From Corythucha ciliata (taxonomy: Eukaryota; Arthropoda; Insecta; Hemiptera; Tingidae): 64,000 nt of DNA. Shown here piece by piece: positions 10,601 to 20,575 of this stretch. How positions within the stretch are numbered: position 1 is the stretch's first letter; each line of letters starts with the position of its first letter. The notes beneath the pieces are model-generated. The model was not told where the DNA came from and ran no database searches. It saw only the letters and a list, made by a program, of their open reading frames with translations. The translations under genes and the position numbers were made by a program. Location: contig CM075937.1 in assembly GCA_038030265.1 (NCBI GenBank), positions 45,364,198 to 45,428,197 of the forward strand. The letters are read 5' to 3'.

Positions 10601-13600
10601 AAACGGGCTCACCGAGAAGGGCGCCAAACGTTTATTTTCTCCGAAAGATCCGGCTCTTCCTCCACGCGGTAGGCTTTACCCTCATCAACTTCAACGTCGT
10701 GTTCCTCGTCGTACTCATCAGTTTCCTCCTCCGTGTGAAGTTGCTCTTCTGTCAAGAGTCCAACTAAAAGAAAAGTCGTGGCTTTCTAAACCTTCGAAAA
10801 TGTTCATTTTCACCTTCCAAATCATCCTGCTCCTCCAGTCGGATAATTTCCTCCTCCCCCTCCTCCACCTCCTCCTCATCTTCTTTAACATCCACTTCTG
10901 TTTCTTCTTCCGGCTTCTCCATTTCTCCTTCGTCCACTCGTACGTCTTCGTCCGTTTTACTTGGCGGGGTCACAACCGGTGGGAAGTGAACGACTTGCTC
11001 GGCAAATCTATAAATGGGGGAGAAGGCGTGCCATTAAAACAATGGGTTGGCGAAAAGATTACCCGTTGGTTGAAACATTCGATAGATTGGAGGGCAGTGA
11101 CGCCCGAGACCCAAAATCACACTCGAAGGTCATTTTCAAGTTTTAGACTTGAAATTGTCACGCACTGAGTATCTTTAGGGAGGGTGGACTAAGGCGATTG
11201 TCCCCATTCAAAGCCCTTCGCCCATCATCACTATACAGGGTGATTCAGGAGGAATGTGACAAACTTACACAGGTAATAGTGCGTACCTGGACGCTCAAAA
11301 AACGTCATATAGACGCATAGCCGAAAATGCTTTCGTTACGAGGTATGAGCATTTTCCTGTTTTTTTGGTTTTTTTTTTGTTTTTTTTTTCTAGTTGCATT
11401 ACATTTCACGGTAATTGTCGTGTCCACGGCTCATCGTAGGTGGTTAGACAAAAAATGACAGTGGATTCGGAAAGAGCACAAAATCCTGTTCCTGAAACCG
11501 CCGTGAAAATCAAAAAATGTCGCTTACGCGTGGCTATTTCAGCAATGTGAAAAGTTAAGAAAGTAGTTTTTTCATATACCTGATAAATTTCACATCAGTA
11601 TCAATCAGCTGCTAGTGCAGGCATCGACGGGTAAAGTTGTTGAAAACTACCCCGTTCTGTGTACTTTCGAACGGTGTCCTGATAGTCGAAGTTTGCAGCC
11701 CTCCGACTTTACAAAAAAATGTAAACGTGCTTTGTTAAAACAAGCCGAATGTCCTTTCCTTGGGGTATTGCGTTCTTACGAGCATGCTCGTCTCAATGCT
11801 TGAAGAAACGAAGAAGAAATGCTCAACTATCACGACACCGTTCGAAAGTACACAGAACGGGATAGTTTGCCACAACTTTGCCTGTCGATGCACTAGCAGC
11901 TGATTGATACTTGAATTTGATACTGAATTTGAAAAAACTACTTTCTTAACTTTTCACATGGCTGAAATAGCCACGCGCAAGCGTCATTTTTTTATTTCCA
12001 TGGTGGTTTTAGGAACAGGATTTTGTCCTCTTTCCGAATCCACAGTAATTTTTTGTCTAACCACCAACAGCCAGCCGCGAACACGGCAAATATCGTAAAT
12101 ACTGATGAAACTAAGAAATAACGGGGAAATGCTCATATCTCGTAACCAAAGCATTTTCGCCCATGCGTCTATATGACGTTATTTGTGCGTCCAGGTAAGC
12201 ACTATCACCTGTGTAAGTTTGTCACATTCCTGAATCCCCCTGTATAAAATCTATGAAAAATCTAGTTCCTTAATCTTTTAATCACCCTTGATTCTCGTGA
12301 TTTCTCTTCAGAAACTGACTTGCCGCCACAAAACAGACCGATTTCCATCGGAAACCGTCAATTTCACCCAAAAACCTGATAGCCCGACGTGGAAATGGGA
12401 TGATACGTGTGCAAGTGAGAGGGAAACATCAAAACGGGGCCACTTCTCACGCCTCCAGAAAAAGTCCGAGTCAGAAACATCACAACCCACCCCCTCCCCT
12501 ATAGAATAGTGTTATAGGGTACGACACTATGAGTAAAAAATAAAGTTCCTCGACAGAATGAGTTTGGTACATTTGCTGCCCGTCTGCCATCGATTGTACA
12601 TCGGGTTGGGCGATGAATCTTGGAAAAAGGTTAACAATGCGAATGTTATACCAAGCACCCAAGTACAATCAATTTTTCAAAATTAAAATCGGACCTTTTT
12701 TGGAGGCGTGAGAAGTGCCCCCGTTTTGATGTTTCCCTCTCACTTGCACACGTATCATCCCCTTTCGCCTTAAGAGGTTTAAATACTAGAAAAGAACGGC
12801 AAAACACATTTTGCAATTTAGAATTAACACATTGAAAAAGTGAGTCACTCTGCTTTTAGGGGAATAATGGACTAACTGTTAGACAACAAAGGAAACGGGG
12901 AGCTTCGTTTGTCTGCCTGACTCAGCTACTAAAGCATCAATCGCGTTATTTTTCGAAGGCATAAAATCGCTTTTGTTTTACTGTGATTAATCAAAGGGAC
13001 AATCGCATGAAATCACAATCCACTAACCTGTGTTTTGGTAGTAAATAACTTGATATTTCAGACACTTGGCGAACTTTCTGTAACTTGTAACATTAACGTT
13101 AAACGTAGGGAGTGAACTAGTGAAGTGAACTATAAACTGCAATGAACAGCAAGTTTTGCGGTGGGGGAGTTAAGACTCCCCCCCCCCTACTTTCTTGTCG
13201 GATGGGGCCTCCCGACTTTCAGGCATCACTGATGTCCTTTGTTCAGTACTGTGCTTTACAGCCTGTGGTCTGCGGGTCCATCTGACTCATGTTGCAAGGT
13301 AGGACAGCGGTCAGAGGCTTTGGAACGGGGGGGGGATATGGGGGATAGATCCCCCCCCCCCTAGAGCTACAAGTATGCGAACGAAGAGGCCCTAGTACCA
13401 ACGCTCTAAAGAGCCTCATAAAATCTCCAAAAATGAGCGTTTCTCGTTGAAGTTACGTTTAGCAGATTTTCTCGACTTCAAGCAGCCCGAAAACGTCCAC
13501 GTGCGCCCATGCTTCCTTGGACTTCAGACACCACCAAGTAGCGTACCGTGGTAGGGGCCAAGGGGGGGGGGGCGAAAAGCTTAAGTACGTAAAAATGAGG

Positions 13601-16600
13601 ATTTCTAGGTTATCCATGGATGTAGGTATGTAAAAAGGTCGGACGGTAGGACAGCGATTTGGCTACTTTCTACAAATTCCTGTTTATCCGACCTGGAGAA
13701 TATAACGTTGCAAGTGATATCAGCAAAGACTGTGGGCCGATTATTCGAATGAGCCCCCGAAAGCGCTATTCTGGTGGCTCAAATTGAGAAAATTCACGAT
13801 ATCTTGAAGAAAATTCGCGGCTAAAAAGAGGAAATACACCGTGTCCCCAGTTTCTTTAGGTCCTTAAAGCCCAGTAAAGTGCTAATCGGCAATTTGCAAC
13901 TTGCTGACGCGGCAAAAATTGAAAAAATCGCTAAAATTCGTGTCTATACCTGCGAAAAAGCGCTTATTCGTGGTCTCGCGATGCAACTTCCAGACTAAAA
14001 TTTAGAAAAAATCGCTGATTCGCGGTGAATGGAGGCCATTCTACGAATGAATTGTGGAAATCAACGCAAAAGTGTTGTTTTTGGGCCAACCCCGCGGTTA
14101 AAATTGAGAAAAAAATACTCTTTCGGGTTAAAATTGGACAAAAATGGCAAATTCACAACTGAAATTGCGAAAAATCGCCCTTTCGCGTATAAAAAAAGGG
14201 AATAGATGCTAAATCGTCGCAAAATTTTCGTAAAACGCTATTCCACAGCTGAAATTGGGAAAAATCGCTATAATTTGCAATTGGCGGATATAGGTGAGGA
14301 AAAACGTTAATTCGCGTATGCAAATGAAGAAAATCACTAATTAGCGCGGCTAAATTTGAGAAAAACGCTAATTTTCAGTTCAAAGTGGGGAACAGTGCTA
14401 ATTCTCAGCTAGAAATGGAAAAAATGACTAATTTGCAGCTTTAAATCTATAATTGAGAAACATTCTAATTTTCGTCAAAACTAAATAAATACGCCATTCT
14501 GCGGCTTCTGAATGCAACTTTTGAGGCAGAAATTGAGAAAAAGCGCGCGAATTCATGGCAATCGGCGAAAAAACTGCTAATGCGCGGGTAAAAATTGAAA
14601 AGAATAGCTCATGCACAGCATATGGTGTACCAAAAAAATCCTAATTTGTGAATAGCCCTCTGTTTCGCGGCTAATATTGAGGAAATCACTTGAGAAAAAT
14701 CATAATTTTCAGGTAAAACTGAGAAAAGTGCTAATCCCCTGGCTAAGAAAATTGAAAACATCGCTAATTTGCTGCTAAAATTGAGGAAAGCTCCAAAACT
14801 CGTGGAAAATTAAGAAACTCGCTCACGGGATAAAAACGCTACTTTGCTGCTAAAGTTGAGAAAATGCACAAATTCATGATTGTGGGAGGGGGGACAAACA
14901 GGGGCGTAGCCAGCCCATGATCAAGGGGTGAGCAGCCAGCCAGGCACACGGATTCAGAGTTTGTTTGGGGGGGGGGGCGCACGTCTTGAGAAAAAGTGCT
15001 CGTTCGCGGATGAAATTCGTGAAAAGGACATTTTCCGGCTAGTACTGAGCGAAAACACCCATTCACGGCTAGAATTGAGAAATAGCGCTGATTCACGTTC
15101 AACTTGAGAAATAAATCTGCTCATTGTTCGAGGTTGAAATTAAGAAAACACGCCAATTTGCGGTTTCGCGATCCAAAGTCCGGGCCGAAATTAAGAAAAT
15201 GCGCTAACTCACGGTTTACAGTGCTCTTTTCACGGCTAAAAATTGACAAAATAAATTGCGCGTTCAATGTAGAATTGAGAAAATCGCTCATTTGCGGCTA
15301 AAATTGAGAAATGGAGCTCATTCACGCAGGTAAAATTGAGAGAAGGCACCAGTTCGTGGTTTCTCGAACAAACATCACGGTGACTGTTTTCATACATTCA
15401 TATAGCAAGTTTGCGGGTAAAATCGAGAAAGAGGGCGACTTAGCGCACACATTTTTGAAAAAGTTCTTATTTTCGGCTAAAATTAAGGCACATTGAGGAA
15501 AACACCTATTTTAAGGTTCGCGATGCAACGCCCGGATCAAAATTAATGAAATTCGTTAACATGAATATTATGTGGACCTTTTCACTCTGAAATTTGAAGG
15601 GGGAATTGCTCAATGCAGAATTGAGATTAAAGTACGAATTTGCGGCTAAAATTGAGGGAAAATGAATTGGCAAAATTGTCGCAGTTTTTTGTTGATTATA
15701 GTGTAATTGTCGTGGCTAAAATTGAGAAATTGCGTTCATTCACAGGTGGTTGGGGGGTTATGTGCAACTCCTCTTGACGAAAAACTAGATCCACCACGCC
15801 TGTGGGCAGATTCACTGGCGAAAATAACAGATGAACCATTGCCTTTTTGCAGGATTCTAACAAGATCTGGAGGTTAGAATCGCGTCAATTCATGGTCATC
15901 AGAGACTAAATTTGCACAGAAACGGCCACTATCCGTCAAAAAATAAATATCTGCTGGAAACCTGTCGTTTGTAGCCTTCTATTTCGGATTTTATGTCGAA
16001 AAATTGAAACTTCTCTCCCCCCCCCCCAACCCGGAAAGTGATACTTTTGGATCTAAACTCGAAATTTTAGATCTGAGACGGTAAACAGAGCTGGCAGTTT
16101 CTCTCACACCATAAGTCTGTATGGCATACCGGGCTAAACACGATTTGAGCTAACCCAAACACACGAAATTGCGCATCGAACCTTGCGAAAATGGCATTTT
16201 AGCGCGAAAAATCAGCAAAATCGGTTTCCAAGTTAAGCCGACCCTTAAAATCGGTTTGTCAGCAACAAACGTCCGCGAATTTTTGATTTTTGGTGAAACC
16301 GATGTGCGAAAATGTGTTGTTTTTTAGTGAGAAAAATCCGCGAAATATAATAAATTTGTGTTTCTGTTGCCCAGATCAGGGAAAATATTATTGGAATTTT
16401 GGAGTGGGCAGCTGACCCACGAAATTTGCGTTTTTGATTCTAGGGGAGGGCAACTGTCCATCCCTGCCCCCTGCTGACTACGCCCATGGGGACAAAACTG
16501 CTAATCCGTGGATGAAATTGAGAAGAACGATAAACGCGGCCAACATTGAGAAAATAGGCGCTGATTTGCGGGTAAAGTTTACAAAAAGCACTCATTCATG

Positions 16601-19600
16601 GCTAAAATTGATAAATTATCGGCTAAAACTGGTCATTCCGCTAATTGGCGGATAGAAAAGGTGAAATAGCGGTAATTCGTGGCTAAAATAAGGAAAAGGC
16701 AAAGTTAAAATTATACGTCTTGTTTATACAGAGAGACTCAGGGGCCTCTTGGAGATTTCCGCGATTGGGCCCCGATAGGTGTAGGTCCGCCAGCGACCCC
16801 ACGATACGCGGTTTCATCCATTTCTAAATTTCAGCCGTTTCCTCTAAAAATCGCCCAACTGAGAAATTTTTAGGGTCATTTTTTTTTAGTCTACTCGTTT
16901 GAGCCGAAAGTATGAGTCCCGTGGAGATATGTTCAATTGACAAAGTACGCGGTTTCCTTCCCAACATCATAGAGTGGCCACCACTGTCCCTTCAATTGGG
17001 TAAAAGTGTGCGTTTGCATTTGCACTCGTATCATCGACTTCGTCGATCTGCATCCGGGAGAACTTTATGAAACTAGCTGACTAGCCTCTACTCTACTCAT
17101 TCCATAACGGAACGATTTATCGAAAAGAAAATTCTGGAATGTCCGGATGAATCAGGGATTAACAGTAATTTTGTTCTCGGGCAAGGCTATGATGGGGCCA
17201 GAAAGATGTCCGATAGATTTAAGAGTGTGCAGGCTGGGTGGAATGATGGCTAAAATGTGAAATTACCCCCTCCCCTCACCACAACGAGATTTTAATCTGA
17301 TCCCCCCCTAGGACAAATTCCTACCTACTAGGGGTGCGCGCGGGACCGGACGCGAGACGGGACTTGAAAATGTTTTGCGGGACGGGACTTCCCGCGGTTG
17401 TCCCGCGGGAAATCGATTTTGTTTTTTTTTTACTAAATAGTGAGATGAACTAGAGAATCCAAATAATACGTTCGAACCATTGTAATAGAAAATTCATGTC
17501 TTTGTCCCAAAAACTTTCATTTTGAACACATTAAATACCTCTTATATTTTATCCTTCCCTTGGCCGTTCCCGCCATTCGATGCGAAGAATAATTTTAGTG
17601 AAATGCTTGTCTGCACGTTTGTAAAGGGCTGTATATCGGTACCTGTTGGACATGAAAGAAAGTGTTGACTTGCGGTTCCCCTCCACCCAGGTGTGAGGTG
17701 GGGGGCCATGTTGTCATTTTGTTGAAATTCTCCTCCACCTAATCCATTCTCTGCATTTGCCCCCCCCCCCCATGGTTCATTGGTCAGACCACCCGAAAAC
17801 GATTCTTTGAAAACATCTGTTGAGGGGGGGGGGGGTATTTATCATGTACTTTTTTGTCCCGCGGTACATGCGGGAAATCCCGCGCGGGACGGGATGCGAG
17901 ACGGGAACTCAGCAAAAAAATGCGCGACGGGACTTTTCATTTCCCGTCCCGCACGCACCCCTACTACCTACGCCACTGACAGCGGTCAGCGTTTCTATTC
18001 CAATTCCAATAACTATTACATTTACAAATAAGATTACAGGGACCGTCAGACGGATAGGAGGGTTAGCAGTGCTTCAGCTGAAACCCTTTGCGAAGTGGCC
18101 TAGACGTCTGTTTTGAAATAAGAAGAGAAGTTTGTAGCCTCCTAGCACTGAGGCCGTATTTTTCCAAACATCGTTCATACCCACAGACATTGTAAAATTC
18201 TAACAGACCATACAGAGGCATTGACCGGTCAAGGCATGTTATGTTAACAGATCTAAAACTACTAATTACTCTTTTTTGACTCGGTTTCACTCAATCAATC
18301 CGTTCCAGGCATTTGAATTCGGTTCTCCAAGCCTCGAGGCAATAGGTCTGCAGGTAGCCGACTTCGTTTGGTGGGGGGGGGGGGTGCTTAGTGTCCGGTC
18401 CTACATAGTTTTCCTTTAAATATATTTTCCAGTTTTCCCCTTTTCAAGAAAGGTGAATGAATGGGGTCAGTGTTTTATAATTAACGTTTTTATCTTAAAT
18501 CTAACAGTAAAATGAATGGGAAAGCTTCTACCTGAAATCTCACGTTTTTTTCTATAACTTCTTTAGTTATTCTTTTTTTTTTTTTTTTGTTCTTCAGGGG
18601 TAATAAGTACATAACACTAGGCATCATTACTTGTCGTGCACTTACTCCGTACATCGATTTTGGTACAATATCATTCACTTTTTGTTGTTTTGTATAGCTT
18701 TAACGCCTTGGCGATGGCGTGATTTCAATTTTAATGAGCACATCGCACAATTTAGTTGCACAATCTCCGTTTTTTGTGTCGAAAGCCTCTTTAATAATCG
18801 TATAGTATCGTGCAAAGTTTTTCCGATTCATTACTAGTCGAGAGATGATACCTCCTGTGCTGACTTCTAATCTGAATAATTCATCCTCTCCTGTCTATCA
18901 CTTAAAGTATTATGACAATGCGTTTTTTATCTTTAATTTTAAAAAAATTGAAGTAGTCGGATTCTTAACAATACTCTCTTCCCAACCAGTTCTGCCGCCT
19001 ATACTCCAATGGTTAATAAAAATGCTTCTTTTCGATCCTTTTCTAATTTCAATCCAGTAGGAATAAAGCCTACCAGAACTAGTTATTCCACTTCGAAAAA
19101 ACCTCTGTATTCCAGACGAACCAGTGGCGTTTCCGCTCCCGCCTTTCTTCGCCAATCGCATCATTTTGAAGTGATATCCTCAGTAGGAAAAATCAAGTGA
19201 CCTTCATTCACGCGTGGCGGCAGGGTAAAAGTCCTACATCCCCCGCCCCCTTCACATCTTCACCCCTTCTTTCAACAACACCTTAGAAAAACGCAATGCC
19301 TTTACCTCACACGGTCGATTCCCTTTTGACTTTCATCCTCGCCTCCGTCGCCCTCCAAATTTGAAACGAGGCTGGCATCTGTTTCCGCTGCATCCCTTGC
19401 GGCGGCGTTTTCTTCTTCGTCTTCATTCTCAAGTGGTTCCTGCGACAATTTCGGGAGAGAGAGAGAGAGAGAGAAAAAAAAACGGAACCCATTTTGGTTA
19501 TATTTCCTGGAAGTTCACTGCTTGGGTGTTTACCTCGAAGAAATCCTCAAACTCCAACTCGTCCTTCTCTCCAACGTCGGTAGCAGGAATCTGACGGAAT

Positions 19601-19626
19601 TCAGTTTCGTCTCCTGCTTCGTCCAT
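1087..19626 (-). CDS. CCDC40: CCDC40/FAP172-type axonemal coiled-coil protein, 24 coding exons
   Basis: Exons, 5' to 3' on the minus strand: 19626-19534, 19439-19306, 11007-10814, 10763-10613, 10552-10461, 10406-10317, 9984-9833, 9770-9660, 9603-9481, 9419-9323, 9267-9110, 9047-8954, 7592-7442, 7354-7213, 7150-7049, 6986-6804, 6739-6494, 6404-6221, 6139-6025, 5968-5875, 5807-5468, 5397-5324, 1617-1459, 1377-1087. Together they give 3570 nt and 1189 residues; from memory the human protein is 1142. Residues 1-250 are acidic and low-complexity; about 300-1130 is heptad-rich coiled coil. EIHRMEVRYAQLKKVQEKM in exon 21, GKQFSREQAKRKINDLKNK across exons 21-22 and GRYRFCFK in exon 24 resemble the vertebrate C-terminal half. 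The family pairs with CCDC39 as the 96-nm ruler of motile cilia, needed to dock inner dynein arms and the nexin-dynein regulatory complex. Exon calls were made by hand from splice sites, phase and family resemblance. The exon 18 acceptor and the exon 5 donor are the weakest points. Confidence 0.9.
2430..3117. repeat. Degenerate array, unit about GACGAAATTGACAGTTTC(N)AG
   Basis: More than 20 imperfect units of about 20-35 bp follow each other, each with GAAATTGA(C/T)AGTTT and a variable spacer. No two adjacent units are identical, so this is not a young satellite. It lies in CCDC40 intron 22 and continues, weaker, after the hairpin element to about 3400 and again near 5100-5140. Confidence 0.8.
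3128..3384. mobile_element. Hairpin element copy 1, perfect 100 bp arms
   Basis: 3128-3227 and 3243-3342 are perfect reverse complements separated by 15 bp, followed by a 42 bp unpaired tail (CTACTAACCCTCGTAG...GACTAACAATAT). CGAAATTGAC flanks the unit at 3118-3127 and 3385-3394, but this is also the surrounding array motif. The same arm and tail occur at 56066-56333. It lies in CCDC40 intron 22. Its transcript would fold into a 100 bp duplex. Confidence 0.9.
3470..4060. repeat. Degenerate array, unit about GGCGCGAATNGTCAGTTTNGCCATTTTT
   Basis: Units of about 30-45 bp with GCGTGAA/GCGCGAA, TCAGTT and CATTTTT elements recur about 14 times. It resembles, but is distinct from, the 2430-3117 unit. 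No terminal repeats were recognised. Confidence 0.65.
4094..4669. mobile_element. TIR element (CCACCTCGGCTTAAGG family)
   Basis: CCACCTCGGCTTAAGGTTCG at the left end is mirrored at the right by CGAACCTAAGCCGAGGTGG, a 25 bp TIR with one gap. The interior lacks an ORF of note. A segment around 4130-4330 (CAGCACGCTGGGCTGC, GCGCCGAAGAGCG) recurs in inverted orientation at about 39840-40030. It lies in CCDC40 intron 22. The duplication length is unclear. Confidence 0.75.
5324..7592 (-). CDS. CCDC40: CCDC40 exons 13-22 (central and distal coiled coil)
   Basis: Ten exons with short introns encode about residues 497-1040, all predicted helix. Exon 17 (82 residues) and exon 21 (113 residues) are the longest. 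Exon 21 shows the best family resemblance (EVDAMRQEIHRMEVRYAQLK, then VSRRDRIM). Exon 22 is only 74 nt and was found by asking for a phase 1 to phase 0 exon that supplies the family's missing KQLELRRKIRD-like stretch; it is bounded by AATAG| and |GTAAGC. Exon 18 begins beside a 7-G run. The acceptor used here, CGAAAG|GCT at 6404, keeps frame. The more natural GGGAG| at 6431 would be one base out of frame. Confidence 0.85.
7843..8340. repeat. GC-rich insert in CCDC40 intron 12
   Basis: This part of the intron is GC-rich unlike its flanks. It contains the palindrome CCCGGGCCCGGG at 8009-8020 and is open on the minus strand for 121 codons (8208-7843) without a known domain. It is likely a mobile or repetitive segment; ends not found. 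Confidence 0.4.
8332..8402 (+). CDS. Candidate plus-strand exon with ATG inside CCDC40 intron 12
   Basis: A strong pyrimidine tract and TTTTCAG acceptor precede 8332. ATG at 8351 opens MDLSEKQRGTATMKRHH and ends in phase 0 at CAT|GTAAGT (8403). No family was recognised. A phase-compatible downstream exon is at 12312. It may be a real antisense nested gene or a chance pairing of splice-like motifs. Confidence 0.25.
8954..11007 (-). CDS. CCDC40: CCDC40 exons 3-12 (acidic linker and first coiled coils)
   Basis: Exons 3-6 encode the glutamate-rich segment (about residues 76-251). Exon 7 adds DDSRSDTLENAVRDLL. Exon 8 has VDNPMMERFQKIYKDHLLRQ, which resembles the point where the vertebrate coiled-coil body begins (a DHPLMKRFQ-like motif). 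Exons 9-12 are continuous heptads. Introns are short, e.g. 49 bp (10764-10813) and 62 bp (9771-9832). Intron 9 (9420-9480) has a GC donor (GAG|GCGAGT). The donor of exon 5 (GTGCTA at 10460-10455) is weak, but the neighbouring phases fit only this choice. Intron 6 carries a tRNA-derived SINE-like insert. Confidence 0.82.
10060..10300 (-). mobile_element. tRNA-derived SINE-like insert in CCDC40 intron 6
   Basis: On the minus strand from about 10287 lies a tRNA-like head with an A box TGGCGTAGTGG and a B box GGTTCGAATCC at the proper spacing. The 3' acceptor side does not pair with the 5' side, so this is not an intact tRNA. The anticodon region reads CTTCG, suggesting a tRNA-Arg-like origin. 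An unrelated tail of about 140 bp follows down to a poly-G run at 10061-10069. The length of the tail is a guess. Confidence 0.7.
11236..12242. mobile_element. Foldback element, ~440 bp arms, TA target duplication
   Basis: The left end CAGGGTGATTCAGGAGG is mirrored by CCTGAATCCCCCTG at the right, flanked by TA at 11234-11235 and 12243-12244. Arms run to about 11690 and from about 11830 with many small mismatches (the sequence around GTGTACTTTCGAACGGTG, and its complement). A unique loop of about 140 bp (11690-11830) carries no convincing protein. It lies in CCDC40 intron 2. The CAGGGTG terminus is shared with the 20576-22756 element. Confidence 0.85.
12312..12509 (+). CDS. Candidate terminal exon of the same plus-strand model
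   Basis: Preceded by GTGATTTCTCTTCAG. It opens in phase 0 with KLTCRHKTDRFPSETVNF and ends with a TAG at 12507-12509. About half of it lies in the left arm of the foldback 12395-12768, so if expressed it is an exonised transposon. No conserved domain was seen. Confidence 0.2.
   Translation, partial: KLTCRHKTDRFPSETVNFTQKPDSPTWKWDDTCASERETSKRGHFSRLQKKSESETSQPTPSPIE
12395..12768. mobile_element. Foldback/MITE with ~90 bp imperfect arms
   Basis: GGGATGATACGTGTGCAAGT at the left is mirrored by ACTTGCACACGTATCATCCC at the right. The match extends through GAGGGAAACATCAAAACGG and the adjoining CACTTCTCACGCCTCCA. The centre (about 12490-12680) is unique. It lies in CCDC40 intron 2, 150 bp from the larger foldback, and overlaps the candidate plus-strand exon 12312-12509. 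Confidence 0.8.
13790..16705. repeat. Degenerate array, unit about GGCTAAAATTGAGAAAAACGCTAATTCGC
   Basis: Dozens of about 30 bp units line both sides of, and the first half of, the TIR element 14899-16488. The outer stretch may itself be an older array-bearing element. Possible ragged ends are GTACCGTGGTAGGGGCC near 13545 and GAGGGGCCTCTTGGAG-like sequence near 16740, but I could not match them as a TIR pair. Confidence 0.75.
14899..16488. mobile_element. Array-bearing TIR element, 8 bp TSD GGGACAAA
   Basis: The left end CAGGGGCGTAGCCAGC and the right end (reverse complement CATGGGCGTAGTCAGC) match, and GGGACAAA flanks both sides (14891-14898 and 16489-16496). The first ~850 bp is a degenerate ~30 bp array (GGCTAAAATTGAGAAAA-type units). 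The right ~700 bp is unique AT-rich sequence. An inverted, longer copy lies at about 32590-34883. It sits inside a further array of the same unit type (13.8-16.7 kb), i.e. a nested insertion in CCDC40 intron 2. Confidence 0.85.
17329..17963. mobile_element. hAT-like non-autonomous element, 8 bp TSD CTACCTAC
   Basis: Terminal TAGGGGTGCG is mirrored by CGCACCCCTA, flanked on both sides by CTACCTAC (17321-17328 and 17964-17971). Subterminal parts are packed with GCGGGACGGGACTT-like motifs in both orientations. An 8 bp duplication with a TAGNG terminus fits hAT. There is no transposase, so it is a MITE-like derivative. It lies in CCDC40 intron 2. A diverged relative lies at 38792-39717. Confidence 0.9.
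19306..19626 (-). CDS. CCDC40: CCDC40 exons 1-2 (acidic N terminus)
   Basis: Exon 1 (19626-19534) starts at an ATG in AACAATGGAC and encodes 31 residues ending EFEDFFE before a GTAAAC donor. Exon 2 (19439-19306) follows a TC-repeat pyrimidine tract and a CGCAG acceptor, encodes 44 residues rich in D and E, and ends in phase 2 at GAG|GTAAAG. Exon 3, 8.3 kb away, begins with the single base needed to complete an arginine codon and carries on the same acidic composition. That junction match is the reason for placing the start here rather than at the exon 3 cluster. An acidic, poorly conserved head is also seen in vertebrate CCDC40. The promoter was not recognised. Confidence 0.72.
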
Positions 19627-20575
19627 TGTTGGATAACCCAATCTGAACTTTTTCTTTTTGCCTCACTCACTCTCTCTTTAACCGGCTCGAACTCTATTTC
19701 AAGAGCAAAAAAAAAAAAAAACACCCAAATTCGGTTGAAAACAGGAAAATTCTACGAATAGAGGGTTGAACTTAATAAACTGTTGTCAAGTTACCATGAC
19801 AAAAAAGCTACTTGGTGATGAAAAATCGATAGCCGACTAATGCGAGGGTTAAGCGCCGATGTTCATAATTTTCGAAATACGAACTTTAAAAAAAAATAAG
19901 ACTTTTAAAGCAACCACAGTGCACCACAAACCACCAAAGGGAAATTTGTCTGTATAGTTGGAACACAAGAATGTCTGATGGTCTGTGTGGGGTGCATTAT
20001 ACGAGCTTACCATGAATTTGCCTTTGGATTTTCGCCCGTTAGGGCTGCTGTATCCGCCTGTGGAGTGAACAGTCACAATTTAGAGCTATTTCGCTATTTA
20101 AAAAAAAAAAAAAAAAAAAATGGGCTCAGTTGTTTGCCAAAGTGCGGTCATTTTGCCTAGGAAACTTATTGACTACAGCATGACAAACTTGCCCCAGAAA
20201 CATTCAATCGTGGAAATCGCCTGAACATTGCCGAAAAATCACGATGTCCGCAGAACCTAATGACTGCTAGGGTTATAAGGGGCTTTCATACCAATAAAAT
20301 TAAAGTGTGGAAATTCTTAAGCTGCGAAATTTTATTTTTTGGCTTAAACTTCCTTACAAAGGGAATTAGTTGCACAAAAGGGTCAATTAGTCGCGTAATC
20401 CAAACACCGGTTATTTCAGCTCACAATAATGGACTGCGCCTCATCAAAATTGCCCTTTTTCGGCAAGTTACCCCTCTTTTTCGCCTGACAACTTACAATA
20501 TTAGTCCGGAAAGCCCATTTGACTCGAATACTCGTTTGACGTTAAATTGACAATTACATATTCCTGGAAATCTAT

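Noticed and set aside
10509..11168. 219-codon plus-strand ORF
   Set aside because: It is the antisense of the Glu-rich CCDC40 exons 3-5; GAG/GAA repeats read as long open frames on the other strand.
13790..16705. CRISPR-like spaced repeats
   Set aside because: Animal DNA; units are degenerate and lack constant repeats with unique spacers.
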